Notes: generated by a model from the letters alone, not told the origin. A stretch of 64,000 nt of DNA from Candidatus Microbacterium phytovorans (GCA_029202445.1 CP119321.1:2852001-2916000); one strand, 5' to 3'; shown: positions 52,337 through 62,454, counted from the stretch's first letter. Numbers and translations are program-made.

Positions 52337-53431
52337 TCATTCCCGCACGGACAGCGGTTCTCGCGCCGCCGCGTACGCTCGTCCGGGGTCGGCCACCGGC
52401 GGAGCTGCGACGGGTGCGAAGACCACCGCCCGCTGCACGGCGAAGCTCACCGCGAACAGCGTCGCATCGGTGAGGATCTTCGCCGCCAGGAGGGGCACGC
52501 CGACATCGGCGAGCGCGGTGATCAGGCCGTAGCTGGCGATGAGCAGCAGCCCCGCGAGCGAGAAGTACCGGGCGGCGGCCGTGCGCACCGGGATGGTGCG
52601 TCCCGCCCCGAACACGAGCGACCGGTTGACGGCGAAGTTCATGCTCGCGCTCAGCACCCGCGCCGCCACGACCGAGAACAAGAGCACGCCCGTGACCGCG
52701 TGCAACACGAGGAGCGCGAGCGTGTCGATTCCGAAGGCGAGCACGGCGGATGCCGCGAACCGCGCCAGCGGTGCATAGATCCGGGCCGAGTCGGCGAGGG
52801 GCCGGAAGTGGCTCGATGCGTTCCCGTCGAGGTAGACGGTGGCGATCGGCACCTCCACGATGCCGAATCCGGCATCCCTGGCCCGTAGCAGCATGGCGAA
52901 CTCGTACTCGAAGCGATCTCCGGGGACGCTCTGGAGCCACCCGAGCGCCGCGGCGGGGAAGCCGCGCAGGCCCGTCTGGGTGTCGGTGAGGCGCCTGCCC
53001 GTCGTCGCGCGGAAGAGCGTGCGCGTCACGACGTTGCCGACTCGGCTCCGTAGCGGCACGGCGCCGGCGAGGAACGTCCGGCTGCCGAGCACGATCGCGG
53101 GGCCTTCCGCGTCGGCGGATGCCAGCACCTCCGCGACCCGGCGGATGTCGTGGGCCGTGTGCTGTCCGTCGGCGTCGGCCGTGACGACGGATGCCGACGG
53201 CCACCGGCACGCGGCCTCCGCGAACCCGCTGCGCAGCGCCGCGCCCTTGCCGCGGTTGCGCGGGTGGCTCACGACGATTGCGCCGGCGTGGGCCGCAGCG
53301 GAGAAGACGGACGCGAACGCGGGACCCGAGCCGTCGTCGACGACGAGGACGGGACCGTCGGGCGCGAGCGCCGTCACGAGGTCCACGAGCCGGGCGTCGG
53401 GCTCGAAGGCGGGGATGAGGACGATGTGCAT
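52337..53431 (-). CDS. GT2 glycosyltransferase fused to a GtrA-like membrane domain
   Basis: A 364-residue fusion. Residues 1-215 are a family 2 glycosyltransferase (LIPAFEPDARLVDLV, VLVVDDGSG, HPRNRGKGAALRSGF, VVTADADGQH with the metal-binding Asp motif), most like polyprenyl-phosphate mannosyl/glucosyl transferases. Residues about 235-350 hold four hydrophobic segments matching GtrA (FAASAVLAFGIDTLALLVLHAV, MNFAVNRSLVFG). GtrA-type domains are thought to move polyprenyl-linked sugars across the membrane, so one protein may make and flip a lipid-linked sugar. It starts near the stop of the phosphodiester glycosidase gene. Confidence 0.88.
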   Translation of the reverse strand: MHIVLIPAFEPDARLVDLVTALAPDGPVLVVDDGSGPAFASVFSAAAHAGAIVVSHPRNRGKGAALRSGFAEAACRWPSASVVTADADGQHTAHDIRRVAEVLASADAEGPAIVLGSRTFLAGAVPLRSRVGNVVTRTLFRATTGRRLTDTQTGLRGFPAAALGWLQSVPGDRFEYEFAMLLRARDAGFGIVEVPIATVYLDGNASSHFRPLADSARIYAPLARFAASAVLAFGIDTLALLVLHAVTGVLLFSVVAARVLSASMNFAVNRSLVFGAGRTIPVRTAAARYFSLAGLLLIASYGLITALADVGVPLLAAKILTDATLFAVSFAVQRAVVFAPVAAPPVADPGRAYAAAREPLSVRE

Positions 53432-53436
53432 CCGGA

Positions 53437-54378
53437 TCACCCCGCCAGGTAGAGGATGTCGCTCGTCGCGCGCTCGCCGCCGTTGGAGGGCTGATTGACC
53501 ACCTCGCCGTTGAACCACATCTCGCTCGACCCGCCCCCGTCGAGGTTGTAGGCCGTCGTCGCGCCCAGCGACACCATGATGTCGGCCAGTTCGGTCATCG
53601 TGACGCCCCGGCTGTAGCCGGTGTCGCGGCCGTCGACCACGACGATCATCAGGTGGTTGTCGTCGATCACGCCGATCGCCGTGCGCGGCTGCTCGCCCTG
53701 GATCGAGTGGTTGCCGATGTTGGTGTCGATCTCGACGTCGTCGATGCCCGCGACGACGGCGCCGTCCTCGACGATCGCGGGTCCGAAGCTGAGGGTGTTC
53801 CAGGCGCCGTCGGCGAGCAGTTCCGCGGCCGTCGTCTCGGTCTCGTCGTAGACGGCGACCGATCCGTCCTCGTAGAAGACGAGCCCCTCGCGCGCACCCT
53901 GGTCGCGGTAGACGACGCCGTTGCGGATGACGATGCCGCTGTCGCGGAACCCGTAGTAGTCGCCGTTGACGGCGAACACGGCGCCGTTGTCGGTCGCGAT
54001 GCTCGACACGAGATCGGTGATGTTCTCGCCGAACTGGTTCTGGGCGAACGCGCTCCGCAGGCGAGTCGCGTCGCCCAGCTCGACGTCGGCGACGTAGTAC
54101 GTAACCGTGTCGTCGCCGGTGCCCTGCGTGTGCGTCGTGATCTCGATCGAGGCGTCGTCGGAGGTGTAGGTCGTGTCGGTGACCTCGGCGGGGGCGCTCG
54201 TGGTGGCCGACTCCGTCGCGGATGCCGTGGGGTTCTGTGCCGCTTCGTACGCGGCGACGTCGTCGACGACGACGTGGGGCACCACGAAGCGCTCGAGCGC
54301 CCACACCGTGCCGCCGGTCGCCGACAGCGCGACGACGAGACCGCCGGCGATGAGGCTGTGCTTCAGGCGCTTGTTCAT
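53437..54378 (-). CDS. phosphodiester glycosidase-family (NAGPA/DUF2233) exported protein
   Basis: A 313-residue protein. An N-terminal anchor (KHSLIAGGLVVALSATGGTVWAL) is followed by a Thr/Ser/Ala-rich linker to about residue 75, then the NAGPA-like domain with AVFAVNGDYYGFRDSGIVIRNG, PRTAIGVIDDNHLMIVVVDGRD and TAYNLDGGGSSEMWFNG, all diagnostic. Family members cleave sugar-phosphodiester bonds, for example in teichoic acid or glycan-phosphate linkages. It is first in the operon with the GT2-GtrA and beta-helix genes, supporting a cell-surface glycan role. Confidence 0.9.
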   Translation of the reverse strand: MNKRLKHSLIAGGLVVALSATGGTVWALERFVVPHVVVDDVAAYEAAQNPTASATESATTSAPAEVTDTTYTSDDASIEITTHTQGTGDDTVTYYVADVELGDATRLRSAFAQNQFGENITDLVSSIATDNGAVFAVNGDYYGFRDSGIVIRNGVVYRDQGAREGLVFYEDGSVAVYDETETTAAELLADGAWNTLSFGPAIVEDGAVVAGIDDVEIDTNIGNHSIQGEQPRTAIGVIDDNHLMIVVVDGRDTGYSRGVTMTELADIMVSLGATTAYNLDGGGSSEMWFNGEVVNQPSNGGERATSDILYLAG

Positions 54379-54477
54379 GCCCGCCAGTGTCGCCGTCCCC
54401 GTGATGCGGCCCGTGTGGCCGGTCTAGGCGCCGTCTATGAACCCGACCGCGGTTCTCCGCGGCTGTCGTGATGCAGG

Positions 54478-55176
54478 ATGGATGCCGTGACTTCCCCCGA
54501 GCCCGACTCCACCCCGGTCGTCGATGCGGCGGCGAGTGATCCCGACCCCACGACGGGTCCGTCGCTCGTGTTCGATGTGAAGGCGACCGAGCACAGTGTG
54601 GTCGAGGACGTGCTCGGCATCCTGACGGGGACGTTCGTCGCCTCGTTCGGGCTGCATCTGCTGCACGCGGCCCACGCGGTGACCGGTGGCACGGCGGGTC
54701 TGTCCCTCCTCCTCGGCTACGCCACCCCGTGGCCGTTCTGGGTGCTGTTCGCCGTCATCAATCTGCCGTTCGCCGCGCTGGCGGTGTGGAAGAAGGGCTG
54801 GGACTTCACGATCCGCACGGCGGTGTCGATCGCGCTGGTCTCGGCCTTCGCCGTCGTGCATCAGGCCTTCCTCCCGATCGTCGAGATCGAGCCGATCTAC
54901 GCCGTCCTCGCCGGCAACCTGCTCGCCGGGGTCGGCGTGCTGATCCTGTTCCGTCACCGCTCCAGCGTCGGCGGCGTGCACATCATCGCCCTGCTGTTGC
55001 AGGAGCGCCTCGGCATCCGCGCGGGCTGGTCGCTCATGGTGTTCGACGTGCTCGTGATCGTCGCCGCGCTGCTGGTGGTGCCGTGGCCGATCGTGCTGCT
55101 GAGCGCCGCCGGCGCCGTGCTGCTCAACCTCGTGCTGGCCCTCAACCACCGCCCCGGACGCTACCTCGGGCACTGA
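54478..55176 (+). CDS. YitT/YczE-like integral membrane protein
   Basis: A 232-residue protein with a polar N-terminus of about 40 residues and five or six hydrophobic segments (ILTGTFVASFGLHLLHAAHAVTGGTAGLSLLLGY, PFWVLFAVINLPFAALAVW and others). The Gly-rich first helix and GGVHIIALLLQERLGIRAGWSLMVFDV resemble YitT family proteins. The ATG at 54478 is used; a GTG at 54487 is an alternative. It diverges from the phosphodiester glycosidase gene and faces the Nei-type gene. The transported substrate, if any, is unknown. Confidence 0.8.
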   Translation: MDAVTSPEPDSTPVVDAAASDPDPTTGPSLVFDVKATEHSVVEDVLGILTGTFVASFGLHLLHAAHAVTGGTAGLSLLLGYATPWPFWVLFAVINLPFAALAVWKKGWDFTIRTAVSIALVSAFAVVHQAFLPIVEIEPIYAVLAGNLLAGVGVLILFRHRSSVGGVHIIALLLQERLGIRAGWSLMVFDVLVIVAALLVVPWPIVLLSAAGAVLLNLVLALNHRPGRYLGH

Positions 55177-55200
55177 CGTCGTGACGCCGGCCCCGCGCGG

Positions 55201-55974
55201 TCAGGTCTGGCAGCGCGGGCACCAGAAGACGATGCGCTCCTGCGTGGGGTCGGCGCCCAGCTCCGTCTTCCGAATGAGGGTGCCGCACCGGCGGCAGGGC
55301 TTGCCTTCGCGGCGGTACACCCAGTTCTGCGCCCCGGGTCGCGTGTCGCCCGTGAACGTGCGGCCGTGGCGGTCGCGGTTCTGCCGGATCATCCGGGCGC
55401 CCGTGTCGACGAGGCCGCGCGCGTCGATGCGCGTGGCCGGGGTGGTGGGGAGGATGCCGCGGACGAAGAGGAGCTCGTTGGCGTACTCGTTGCCGAACCC
55501 GGCGACGTTGCGCTGGTCCAGCAAGGCCACGTGCGCGGCCCGTTCGTCGATCGAGAGGCGCCGGGCGGCCTCCGCGGCATCCCACCCGGGCGACAGCGGA
55601 TCGGGGCCGAGGTGTCCGACGATGCGGTCTTCGTCGGCGGTGGGCAGCACTTCGACCATCGCGAGGTCGAAGCCGACGGCATCCGCCGCGGCAGACCCTA
55701 CGATCGCCCGCGCGCGGAACGCCGGCGCGTGCCAGCGCTCCCCGGGTCGGTAGAGGTCCCAGTGGCCCTCCATCTTCAGGTGGGAGTGGAGCGTGTAGGA
55801 GCCGATGCGCAGGAGCAGGTGCTTCCCCCGCGGAACGACCTCACGGATGATCTCCCCCGTGAGGTCGGCGGTCGCGCTTCCCGGGACGCGGATGTCGAAG
55901 CGTGTCGCCGTCGCCCCCGCGAGCGCCTGGTGGAGGCGTCGCGCCGTGCGGAAGACGGTGTCACCCTCGGGCAT
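55201..55974 (-). CDS. Fpg/Nei-type DNA glycosylase/AP lyase (endonuclease VIII family)
   Basis: A 257-residue base-excision repair enzyme. Mature Pro2-Glu3 (MPEGDTV) is the catalytic Schiff-base nucleophile. LHSHLKMEGHWDLY gives the conserved lesion-recognition segment, NVAGFGNEYANELLF the helix-two-turn-helix, and the C-terminal zinc finger is CRRCG with CPRCQ. The DTVF instead of ELP start marks the Nei rather than Fpg branch (Nei2-like). It follows lhr by 49 bases on the same strand and is probably co-transcribed with it. Confidence 0.92.
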   Translation of the reverse strand: MPEGDTVFRTARRLHQALAGATATRFDIRVPGSATADLTGEIIREVVPRGKHLLLRIGSYTLHSHLKMEGHWDLYRPGERWHAPAFRARAIVGSAAADAVGFDLAMVEVLPTADEDRIVGHLGPDPLSPGWDAAEAARRLSIDERAAHVALLDQRNVAGFGNEYANELLFVRGILPTTPATRIDARGLVDTGARMIRQNRDRHGRTFTGDTRPGAQNWVYRREGKPCRRCGTLIRKTELGADPTQERIVFWCPRCQT

Positions 55975-56023
55975 CAGCAGGCATCCTCAGGCACGGGCAG
56001 GCATCCGCAGGCATCCGGGGTCG

Positions 56024-59000
56024 TCATCGGGTCCGCCGGAGGGTGAGGCCCCGCGCGGATTCGACGAATCCGGCGTCGCGGAGCGCGCGGCCGACGGGGG
56101 TGCCGTACACGAACGCGCCGCCGACCTGTTCGATCGTCAGCGTGTCGAGCCGGCGCGCGCGCGCCGTCTCGACGAGGCTGCGCGCCGCGGCGGACAGGAC
56201 GGCCTCGTCGTCGGAGAAGGCGAGCGCCGACCGGCCGCCGCGCTCGAGGTACAGCACGAGCGCGCCGTCGACGAGGACGACGAGGCCGCCCGCCTTCCGC
56301 CCGGGACGGTGGCCGCCGTCTTGGGCCGGCCAGCCGAGCGCCGCTCCGTAGGGATTGGCGGGATCGGTGGCGGCGAGCGTCAGCGCGTGGAGTCGCGGTG
56401 CGCCCTCGTCGGCGTCGGGGCCTGTGTAGGTGCGCAGCCGGTCGACCGTGGCCGACGTCGCGAACTGCGCGGCGCCGAGACGTTCGATGAAGTAGCCGCG
56501 GCGGCAGTGCCCCGCGTCTTCGAAGCCGGCGAGGGTGCGATAGGCCTGCGCGAACCCGCCCGGCAGCTCCTCCGCGGTCACCGAGCCGCGGGTGACCACG
56601 CCGTAGCGTTCGAGCAGCATGCTCGCGGATGCCGCGGTGCGCAGCGACGGGTCGCTCTCGGGCGCCGGCAGCAGCGACCAGCGCCCTCCCACGAGCGGCG
56701 GCCGCTGGGGAGCGGTCTGAGGCCGCGCGATCGGCGTGCCGCGGAACATGCGGGCACGCGGAGTGCGGCGCACCGTGCGATGTGCCTGCGAGCCGCCGCC
56801 CAGCAGCAGCCGCACCGGCGCGAACGTGTCGTTGGTGATGCGCGACGTCCACGCGAGATTCCACAGCGCATCGACGACGGACTGCTCGTTCTCCGCACCC
56901 ACGAGGGGTACGAGCTGCCCCGCGAAGAAGGCGCCGCCGCCGGCGAGGGCCGACAGGAGCTGCTCCTCCAGTGGCGACGGCGCGACGTCGTCTTCGGATC
57001 GGAGCGTGAGCGCCGCGGTGTCGGCGGGGTGCAGCGCGATCCAGCCGTCGCGGCCGGGGAGCGAGCCGTGACCCGACCAGATCACCTCTCCTGTGGAGGT
57101 GAGCTCATCGAGCATGCCCGGGGTGTAGTCCACGACGCGCGAGGGCAGGATGAGCGACTCCCACGCGCTCGCCGGGAGAGGCACGCCGGCGAGCTGCTCG
57201 ATCACGGCCAGCACGCCGTCGACCCCTTCGAGACCGCGGGCGGACTCGGCGGCGTGCACGTGCTGCCACGCGGGGAGGAAGCGGGCGAACGCCTCCGGGG
57301 CCACGGGCTCGACCGCCCCGCGGATGGCGGCGAGCGAGCGCAGCCGCAGCCGACGCAGCACCTCGGTGTCGCACCATTCGGAACCCGGATCGGCACCGTC
57401 GGCCCGCGCCTCCCCGGCACCGCGCGCCGGGTCGGGAAGGAAGAAGCCGCTCGACAGCCGGCCCTGCGACTCGAGCCGCTGCAGCGTCTGCCGGGCGACG
57501 GCCGCGCCGATCCCGAGTCGTGCCGCCACGTCGCCCGTGCGGAACGGGCCGTGCGTGCGGGCGTGCCGGGCGACGAGATCGGCGAGCGGGTCGACGACGG
57601 GTTCCAGGAACGCGGTGGGGATGCCGACAGGCAGCGCCGCGCCGAGCGCGTCGCGCAGCCGCCCGGCATCCTCGATCGCGGCCACCCGGGCCACGCCCGC
57701 GATCGTCACGGGGATCGCTCGCCGGGCGTCGACGAGCGCATCGAGGTGGGTCCGGGCTTCGACCACTGTCGCAGCCGCCTCGGGTGCGCCGTCCGGGGGA
57801 GGAGCGCCGGTCGGGGGATCGGCGGCGACGAGCCGGGCGGCCACTTCGTCGGCGTCGAGCGGGCCGAGCAGGCGCAGCAGATCGGCGACCCCTTCGAGGC
57901 CGCGCACACGCCGGGTCGGGTCGAGTCGCTGTACCTCGCGTTCGAACTGGGCGATGATGCCGGGGTCGAGGAGCTCACGCATCTCGACCTTGCCGAGGAG
58001 TTCGCTCAACAGTGCGGGGTCGACGGAGAGCGCGGCCGCGCGACGCTCGGCGAGTGGGGAGTCGCCCTCGTACATGAATGCGCCGACGTACCCGAACAGC
58101 AGGTCGCGCGCGAACGGCGACGGCTGCGAGGTCGTGGTCTCGACGAGGCGGATGCGACGGTCGCCGATCGACCGGGCGATCCGCAGCAGCGCGGGAAGGT
58201 CGTAGACGTCCTGCAGCACCTCCCGGAGCGTTTCCAGGATGATCGGGAACGTCGGATGGTTCTTCGCGACTTCCAGCAGTTGCGCCGATTTCTGCCGCTG
58301 CTGCCACAGCGGCGAGCGACGGTTCGGGTTGAGGCGCGGCAGCAGCAGGGCGCGGGCCGCGCACTCGCGGAAGCGCGAGGCGAACAGCGCGGAGCCGCCG
58401 ACCTCGTCGGTGACGATCTGCTCGAGCTCGTCGGGGTCGAAGACGAAGAGTTCGGCGTCGGGCGGTTCGGACTCCGCGTCGGGCACGCGGGCGATGATGC
58501 CGTCGTCGCTCGCGACGGCGGATCCTTCGACACCGAGCCGCTCGCGGACCCGCGCATTGACAGCCAGCGCCCACGGCGCGTGCACGTGCATGCCGTACGG
58601 GGAATGCAGGATGATGCGCCAGTCGCCGACCTCGTCACGCGATCGCTCGACCGTGAGCGTGCGATCGGTGGGCAGCGTGCCCGTCGCCTCGCGCTGTTCG
58701 GACAGATAGGACAGCAGGTTCCCGATGGCGTTGTCGTCGAGGCCCGATTCGCGCAACCGCTCGGTCGCCTTCTCGGGGGTCGCCGCCGCCACCTCCCGCG
58801 AGAACCGTCCGAGCGCCTCGCCGAGCTCTGCGGGCCGTCCGAGCCCGTCGCCGTGCCAGAACGGCAGCTTCCCCGGCTGCCCGAACGCGGGAAGCACGTT
58901 GACGCGGTCGTGGGTGATCTCCACGATGCGCCAGCTCGTGGTGCCCAGTGTGAAGACGTCGTTCACGCGCGACTCGTAGACCATCTCCTCGTCGAGCTCC

Positions 59001-60820
59001 CCGACGCGGGCGTTGCGGCTCTCGCCGGCGACGAACACGCCGAAGAGGCCGCGATCGGGGATCGTGCCGCCACTGGTCACGGCGACGCGCTGCGCTCCCG
59101 GCCGACCGGTCAGCGTGCCGTGGTCGCGATCCCAGACCACCCGGGGACGGAGCTCGGCGAACTCGTCGGAGGGGAACCGGCCCGCGAGGAGGTCGAGGGT
59201 CGCTTCGAACGCGGAGCGGGGAAGCGTGCGAAACGGCGCCGACCGCTTCACCGTCTCGAACCAGCCCTCCACGTCGACCGGGCCGGTCGCGCACGCGGCG
59301 ACCGTCTGCTGCGCGAGGATGTCGAGCGGGTTCTGCGGTACGGCGATCGCCTCGATCTGACCGGCCAGCATGCGCTCGGTGACGACGGCGGTGTGGAGGA
59401 CGTCGCCCCGGTGCTTCGGGAAGAGCGCGGCGCGACTCACCTCGCCCACCTGGTGACCTGCGCGTCCCACGCGCTGGAGACCGGATGCCGCGGACGGCGG
59501 CGCCTCGACCTGGATGACGAGGTCGACGGCACCCATGTCGATGCCGAGCTCGAGGCTGCTCGTCGCGACGACGCAACGCAGCATCCCCGACTTCAACTCG
59601 TCCTCGACCTGGGCTCGCTGCTCTTTCGAGACGGAGCCGTGGTGCGCCTTGGCGAGCACGGGGTCGGCGCCGCTCGTCGCGCCCGCCTGGGCCATCATCG
59701 CGGCGGGAACGGTGGGATCGGGCAGATCGAGCCCCAGGCGCTCCGCGTAGATCTCGTTGAGCCGACCCGTCAGACGCTCCGCGAGCCGGCGCGAGTTCGC
59801 GAAGACGATGGTCGAGCGGTGGGCGAGGATGCGGTCGACGATCGCCTCCTCGACGTGCGGCCACACCGACCCCGTCACTTCGCTCGGTCCTGGCGCGGAG
59901 GCCGACCCGGTCGGGCCGGGTGCGGCGTCGTACCAGGCGGGAGCGTCGCCGTCGTCGGGCACGTCCGCGGTCGCTCGATCGCCCCCGGGCGCCGACGCCT
60001 CGGCCGCCGCACCCGGCGGGGGAGGTGGGTTGAGCATGTCGTCCATCGGGACCACGACCGACAGGTCGAACGCCTTCGTCGCCTTCGGCGCCACGATCTC
60101 GACCGGCTGCGAACCTCCCAGGAACCGCGCCACCTCGTCGATCGGTCGGACGGTGGCCGACAGCCCGATCCGCTGCACGGGTGCGACGCTCTCGTCGTGC
60201 TCCCGGCGCAACGCGTCGAGCCGCTCCAGGCTCACCGCGAGGTGCGCCCCCCGCTTGGTGGCGGCCACCGCGTGCACCTCGTCGACGATCACGGTGTGAA
60301 CGCCGCGCAGCGTCTCACCCGCCTGCGAGGTGAGCATGAGGTACAGCGACTCGGGCGTCGTGATGAGGATGTCGGGCGGATCGGAGACGAGCTTCCGGCG
60401 GTCGGCCGACGTCGTGTCGCCCGAGCGCACGCCGACGGTGATGTCGGGCACGGGGATGCCGAGGCGCCGTGCCGACTGCCCGATGCCCACGAGGGGAGAG
60501 CGCAGGTTGCGTTCGACGTCGACGCCGAGCGCCTTCAGCGGTGAGATGTAGAGCACGCGCGTGCGCGGCGGGCGGGGCTGCTTCGACCGGGGCGGTGCGG
60601 GCGCGGCGGCCGCGGCATCCTGCTTGTCGTGGAAGATCCGATCGATCGACCACAGGAACGCCGAGAGCGTCTTGCCCGACCCGGTCGGAGCCACCACGAG
60701 CGCATGCCGCCCGGCCGAGATGGTCTCCCATGCGCCGGCTTGCGCGGCGGTCGGCCGATGGAAGGCGCTGCGGAACCAGTCCTGCGTCGCAGGACCGAAT
60801 CGCTCGAGCACCTCGGCCAT
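56024..60820 (-). CDS. lhr: Lhr-type ATP-dependent DNA helicase
   Basis: A 1,598-residue superfamily 2 helicase, near the top of the usual 1,500-1,600 range. Walker A is APTGSGKTLSAF, Walker B is VIVDEVHAVAATKRG, and motif VI is SGLQRVGRAGHQVG. The winged-helix and Lhr-core regions follow to about residue 860, and the long C-terminal Lhr domain occupies the rest. A Pro/Ala/Gly-rich insertion lies at about residues 270-320. The family unwinds RNA:DNA hybrids and is tied to DNA repair, which fits the Nei gene just downstream. Confidence 0.95.
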   Translation of the reverse strand: MAEVLERFGPATQDWFRSAFHRPTAAQAGAWETISAGRHALVVAPTGSGKTLSAFLWSIDRIFHDKQDAAAAAPAPPRSKQPRPPRTRVLYISPLKALGVDVERNLRSPLVGIGQSARRLGIPVPDITVGVRSGDTTSADRRKLVSDPPDILITTPESLYLMLTSQAGETLRGVHTVIVDEVHAVAATKRGAHLAVSLERLDALRREHDESVAPVQRIGLSATVRPIDEVARFLGGSQPVEIVAPKATKAFDLSVVVPMDDMLNPPPPPGAAAEASAPGGDRATADVPDDGDAPAWYDAAPGPTGSASAPGPSEVTGSVWPHVEEAIVDRILAHRSTIVFANSRRLAERLTGRLNEIYAERLGLDLPDPTVPAAMMAQAGATSGADPVLAKAHHGSVSKEQRAQVEDELKSGMLRCVVATSSLELGIDMGAVDLVIQVEAPPSAASGLQRVGRAGHQVGEVSRAALFPKHRGDVLHTAVVTERMLAGQIEAIAVPQNPLDILAQQTVAACATGPVDVEGWFETVKRSAPFRTLPRSAFEATLDLLAGRFPSDEFAELRPRVVWDRDHGTLTGRPGAQRVAVTSGGTIPDRGLFGVFVAGESRNARVGELDEEMVYESRVNDVFTLGTTSWRIVEITHDRVNVLPAFGQPGKLPFWHGDGLGRPAELGEALGRFSREVAAATPEKATERLRESGLDDNAIGNLLSYLSEQREATGTLPTDRTLTVERSRDEVGDWRIILHSPYGMHVHAPWALAVNARVRERLGVEGSAVASDDGIIARVPDAESEPPDAELFVFDPDELEQIVTDEVGGSALFASRFRECAARALLLPRLNPNRRSPLWQQRQKSAQLLEVAKNHPTFPIILETLREVLQDVYDLPALLRIARSIGDRRIRLVETTTSQPSPFARDLLFGYVGAFMYEGDSPLAERRAAALSVDPALLSELLGKVEMRELLDPGIIAQFEREVQRLDPTRRVRGLEGVADLLRLLGPLDADEVAARLVAADPPTGAPPPDGAPEAAATVVEARTHLDALVDARRAIPVTIAGVARVAAIEDAGRLRDALGAALPVGIPTAFLEPVVDPLADLVARHARTHGPFRTGDVAARLGIGAAVARQTLQRLESQGRLSSGFFLPDPARGAGEARADGADPGSEWCDTEVLRRLRLRSLAAIRGAVEPVAPEAFARFLPAWQHVHAAESARGLEGVDGVLAVIEQLAGVPLPASAWESLILPSRVVDYTPGMLDELTSTGEVIWSGHGSLPGRDGWIALHPADTAALTLRSEDDVAPSPLEEQLLSALAGGGAFFAGQLVPLVGAENEQSVVDALWNLAWTSRITNDTFAPVRLLLGGGSQAHRTVRRTPRARMFRGTPIARPQTAPQRPPLVGGRWSLLPAPESDPSLRTAASASMLLERYGVVTRGSVTAEELPGGFAQAYRTLAGFEDAGHCRRGYFIERLGAAQFATSATVDRLRTYTGPDADEGAPRLHALTLAATDPANPYGAALGWPAQDGGHRPGRKAGGLVVLVDGALVLYLERGGRSALAFSDDEAVLSAAARSLVETARARRLDTLTIEQVGGAFVYGTPVGRALRDAGFVESARGLTLRRTR

Positions 60821-60875
60821 CCCTCCATCTTCGTCCGTCCGTCCGACATCCGGACAGGGCTTGCGCCGCGGGCTG

Positions 60876-62372
60876 TCAGTGGCGCAGCGCGTAGTCGACG
60901 ATGTTCTCGTTCCAGTCCACCCCTGCCTGGAGCACGACCCCCTCGTCGACGAAGATGTCGAGCTCCTCGATCTGCCAGGCAGGATCGCCGCCGGGCTCGT
61001 CGTATCCCGTCAGCGTGTCGAGACCCTGCTTGCGTTCGTGCACGACGATCTGCGATCCGGAGACATACGGGGGCGCGGAGGAGTCGTCCGTGTACGTCCA
61101 GCGCAGCACCGAGTCTTCGAAGACGCTCACGGTGGTGGGCTGCCTGTAGTCGTCAGGGTCGGACTCGGTGGCGAACAGATAACGTCCGACTGCCCTCAGC
61201 GAGTTCGCGGTCGTCTGCGCGACGGTCTCGAGCGCCTCGCCGGTGAGGGGGTCGATGCGCTCGATCGCTCCCTCCGACGTGAGGATCCACAGTGTGTCGG
61301 CGTCACCCGTGTAGCTGAGCACCTCACGCGTCCAGCACGACTCTCCTCGCGCCAGATCGAGTCCGGATAGGTCGAACGGGCCGACGTGGTCGTACATGAG
61401 ACGTGTGTGCAGGGTGGCGCCCGCCACGGACGTGACGTTGCCCGCAGACTCCCACCCGAGACCTTCTCCGGTTTCGGCATCCACGGCATGACTGCCGACG
61501 AACGCCCGGTCTCCGATGACGCCGAACGGCACGCCGCCCTCGAACCACTCCACGCCGTAGTCCGAACCGGCCACCGTCCATCGCGTCTCGAGGCTGGTCG
61601 CGTCGATCCGCGAGAGGGCGTCGCGATCGCTGACGTAGAAGCTGTCCGCGGTGGCAGGTGCGACACTCGTCCACCACGCTCGCCCGGCGCGCCACGTGAT
61701 GGGACTGGTCTCGCCGGTCTCGCGCTCCGCGATGACATCACCTGTGGCGAGATCGAACGACATCATGCGGTGGTCGCCGCCCCCGAATGCCGTCACGCCG
61801 ATCACGAGGATCCCCTGCACGCCCGTGGTCGCCGGTGACGAGAGCACCTGGAGTCGACCACCGTCGATCACCACCGTCCACCGCTCCTGACCGTCACGGC
61901 CCGCCACGGTCAGCGAGCTGCGCGACCGCAAGTCGTTCGCGGTCAGGATGCCGAAACTCTCGTCGTCGATCGGGAACGGGAACGGGGTGGGGCGATAGTC
62001 GACGTCGGCGCGCTCTATCCGTTGCACACGGTCGGCGTCGGCGGGGCCCGTGGCCGGCAGGGTGAGCTCGAACGGGTCGGACCAGACGACATCGTGCATC
62101 GTCACGGTGCACGTCGGCGTGGGCGTCGGTGACGGAGTCGGCGACGGGGACTCGGCTTCGCCCGTGGGCGACGTGGGCGGCGCGGTGCTCGGGGAGGCCG
62201 CCCCCTCCGCGGACGGTCGCATCAGCGGGGCAGCGACGGCCGCGCCGGCGATCGCCATCGCCGCCACCGTGCCCACGGTGATCCACAGCGCCGGGCGGTT
62301 CATGCGCCGTGGCGTACGTGATGCTGCGGGGGTGTTCTCAGGGGCCTCGGGGCCGGGTTCTTCAGGTGACAC
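60876..62372 (-). CDS. membrane-anchored beta-propeller (PQQ-like) protein
   Basis: A 498-residue protein with a cytoplasmic Pro/Glu tail, one transmembrane helix at about residues 28-50 (PALWITVGTVAAMAIAGAAVAA), a Ser/Pro/Thr linker, then an extracellular domain from about 95. The outer domain has repeated WD/PQQ-like blades (VAGRDGQERWTVV, MMSFDLATGDVIA, ATSLETRWTVAG, SGLDLARGESCW). Such proteins often act as extracellular sensors or scaffolds. GTG at 62372 has AGGAGGAGAA upstream. It is 55 bases from lhr on the same strand, with no obvious shared role. Confidence 0.82.
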   Translation of the reverse strand: MSPEEPGPEAPENTPAASRTPRRMNRPALWITVGTVAAMAIAGAAVAAPLMRPSAEGAASPSTAPPTSPTGEAESPSPTPSPTPTPTCTVTMHDVVWSDPFELTLPATGPADADRVQRIERADVDYRPTPFPFPIDDESFGILTANDLRSRSSLTVAGRDGQERWTVVIDGGRLQVLSSPATTGVQGILVIGVTAFGGGDHRMMSFDLATGDVIAERETGETSPITWRAGRAWWTSVAPATADSFYVSDRDALSRIDATSLETRWTVAGSDYGVEWFEGGVPFGVIGDRAFVGSHAVDAETGEGLGWESAGNVTSVAGATLHTRLMYDHVGPFDLSGLDLARGESCWTREVLSYTGDADTLWILTSEGAIERIDPLTGEALETVAQTTANSLRAVGRYLFATESDPDDYRQPTTVSVFEDSVLRWTYTDDSSAPPYVSGSQIVVHERKQGLDTLTGYDEPGGDPAWQIEELDIFVDEGVVLQAGVDWNENIVDYALRH

Positions 62373-62454
62373 TTCTCCTCCTGTGGGAAGCGTATGCGAG
62401 CCGGATAGCGCTTGCTACGGGCTGCGATAACAGTTGCGCATCGCATGCATTCCG

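Noticed and set aside
55805..60544. 1,579-codon plus-strand open frame opposite lhr
   Set aside because: No domain is visible, and the minus strand has a full Lhr helicase with ordered motifs; stop scarcity is due to GC content.
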